Assembly: GCA_021298815.1 (NCBI GenBank)
Contig: JAJTHE010000019.1
Location: 1 to 33,108, forward strand
DNA length: 33,108 bases
Direction of reading: 5' to 3'
Source of the DNA: Betaproteobacteria bacterium
GTDB taxonomy: Bacteria > Pseudomonadota > Gammaproteobacteria > Burkholderiales > CAIKXV01
Made by a program: the position numbers and the translations under genes. Positions within the stretch are counted from its first letter, which is position 1. Each line of letters opens with the position of its first letter. Positions 32,185 to 33,108 of this stretch are shown here, in pieces. The notes under the pieces were generated by a model, which had not been told where the DNA came from, did no database searches, and saw nothing but the letters and a program-made list of their open reading frames with translations.

Positions 32185-32280
32185 GGCGCCGGCGACGGGA
32201 CGGCCCGCGGCAGGCTGCGCCGCGCGCTGGGGCGGCACGCATCCGGACAAGCATACGAACATACCGACGGAGAAGCATCG

Positions 32281-33108
32281 ATGGCGAAGAAGCTGAAGAA
32301 GGTCGAGCCGCAGCAGGTGAAGGCGGCGGACATCCCGGTCAAGGCCCGGCGCGGCAAGTCGCTGGCCGAGACGATGATGGAGTACCCCGACCCCGACCAC
32401 CGCTGGGACCGCCCGCTGCAGGCGCCCGGCCGGATGCAGGTCGACTTCGAGGAGCGGGTCAACTTCCAGCGCCTGCACACCTACCGCCTCGCCCGCACCA
32501 AGGCGGCGCTCGCGCGCAGCGGCATGGGCGCGATGCTCTGCTTCGACCAGTACAACGTGCGCTACACCACCAGCACGGTGATCGGCGAATGGGCGCGCGA
32601 CAAGCTGACCCGCTGGTCGCTGGTCACCGGCAACGGCGAGCCCTACATCTGGGACTTCGGCTCCGCCGCGCGCCACCACCGGATCTACTGCCCGTGGCTG
32701 CCGACCAACCATGTGTTCGCCGGCAACGTCGGCATGCGCGGCGCGATCAATCCGTCGGTGGGCCTGTTCGAGGAAGCGGCGAAGGAGATCTTCGACATCC
32801 TCAAGCAGGAGGGCGTGGCCGACATGCCGCTGGGCATCGATGTGGTCGAGCCGCCGTTCCTGTTCGCGCTGCAGAAGCTCGGCCTGAAGATCGTCGATGG
32901 CCAGCAGATGATGCTCGCGGCGCGCGAGATCAAGAGCCATGACGAGATCACGCTGCTCAACATGGCCAGTTCCATGGTCGACGGCGTCTATCAGGACATC
33001 TTCGAGGCGCTCAAGCCGGGCGTGCGCGAGAACGAGGTGGTGGCGATGGCCACCAAGCGCCTGTACGAGATGGGCTCGGACTGCGTCGAGGCGATCAACG
33101 CGATCGCC
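32281..33108 (+). CDS. M24 family protein, DddP-like, 3'-truncated by window edge
   Basis: The first 276 residues are visible, open to the last base. After a Lys-rich start (MAKKLKKVEPQQVKAADIPV) comes MQVDFEERVNFQRLHTYRLA, then RSGMGAMLCFDQYNVRYTTSTVIGEWA and NGEPYIWDFGSAARHH, a creatinase-type N-terminal domain. The pita-bread domain begins near residue 215 (AREIKSHDEITLLNMASSMVD). The YRLARTKAALARSGMGAMLCFD..NVRY arrangement resembles DMSP lyase DddP and its uncharacterised relatives more than prolidases. The metal ligands lie beyond the edge, so activity cannot be judged. ATG 32281 is preceded by GGAGAAG. It is the second hydrolase-to-M24 neighbour pair in the cluster. Confidence 0.8.
   Translation, partial: MAKKLKKVEPQQVKAADIPVKARRGKSLAETMMEYPDPDHRWDRPLQAPGRMQVDFEERVNFQRLHTYRLARTKAALARSGMGAMLCFDQYNVRYTTSTVIGEWARDKLTRWSLVTGNGEPYIWDFGSAARHHRIYCPWLPTNHVFAGNVGMRGAINPSVGLFEEAAKEIFDILKQEGVADMPLGIDVVEPPFLFALQKLGLKIVDGQQMMLAAREIKSHDEITLLNMASSMVDGVYQDIFEALKPGVRENEVVAMATKRLYEMGSDCVEAINAIA

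Noticed and set aside
31069..32940. 623-codon minus-strand open frame across the second hydrolase and M24 genes
   Set aside because: It spans two well-supported plus-strand genes and their spacer, and its translation has the Arg/His-rich look of a shadow frame.

Overview
The window is GC-rich, gene-dense bacterial DNA with very strong third-position GC. It is most likely from a betaproteobacterium of the Burkholderiales type. The reasons are four Bug/TctC-type periplasmic solute receptors, three proteins with PEP-CTERM sorting tails, and a set of genes typical of soil or freshwater organisms that degrade aromatic or N-containing compounds. No rRNA, tRNA, CRISPR array, insertion sequence or integrase was seen. 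Both window edges cut through genes.

Layout. 1-4.4 kb: the end of a SAM methyltransferase, a two-subunit molybdenum hydroxylase (IorA/IorB type), and a 2-aminomuconate-deaminase-like (CnbZ-like) protein. 4.4-8.9 kb: a MarR regulator translationally coupled to a FecR-domain protein, divergent from an AhpD/CMD-fold protein, then a ketopantoate-reductase-like gene and a DadA/PuuB-type FAD amine oxidase. 8.9-11.2 kb: a short LuxR-type regulator, a poorly coding stretch of lower GC, and a PEP-CTERM protein with a damaged C-terminus. 11.2-16.4 kb: an amidohydrolase and a beta-hydroxyacid dehydrogenase on the minus strand, divergent from a compact CocE hydrolase, transglutaminase and maleylacetoacetate-isomerase-like operon. 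16.5-22.1 kb: a second PEP-CTERM protein and an aldehyde dehydrogenase (minus strand), then an alpha/beta-hydrolase-fold protein lacking its nucleophile and coupled to a secreted protein, a third PEP-CTERM protein (DVUA0089-like) with a clear terminator, and a small membrane protein.

22.1-33.1 kb is the most system-like part. A GntR/FadR-type regulator faces a co-directional run of ten genes: DHPON-hydrolase-like enzyme, Bug receptor, RidA, Bug, Bug, aldo/keto reductase, M24 pita-bread protein without metal ligands, Bug, a second DHPON-hydrolase-like paralogue, and a second (DddP-like) M24 protein cut by the window edge. The divergent promoter region carries four copies of a TGAACCAAT/ATTGGTTCA half-site and a good sigma-70 promoter. 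I infer a regulated uptake and degradation pathway for an unidentified, probably nitrogen-containing compound. The substrate cannot be read from the sequence.

A recurring oddity is replacement of catalytic residues in otherwise intact enzymes: Glu to Gln in the molybdenum subunit, Ser to Gly in an alpha/beta hydrolase, and four of five metal ligands in an M24 protein. All functional calls rest on motif recognition by eye. No database search was run.
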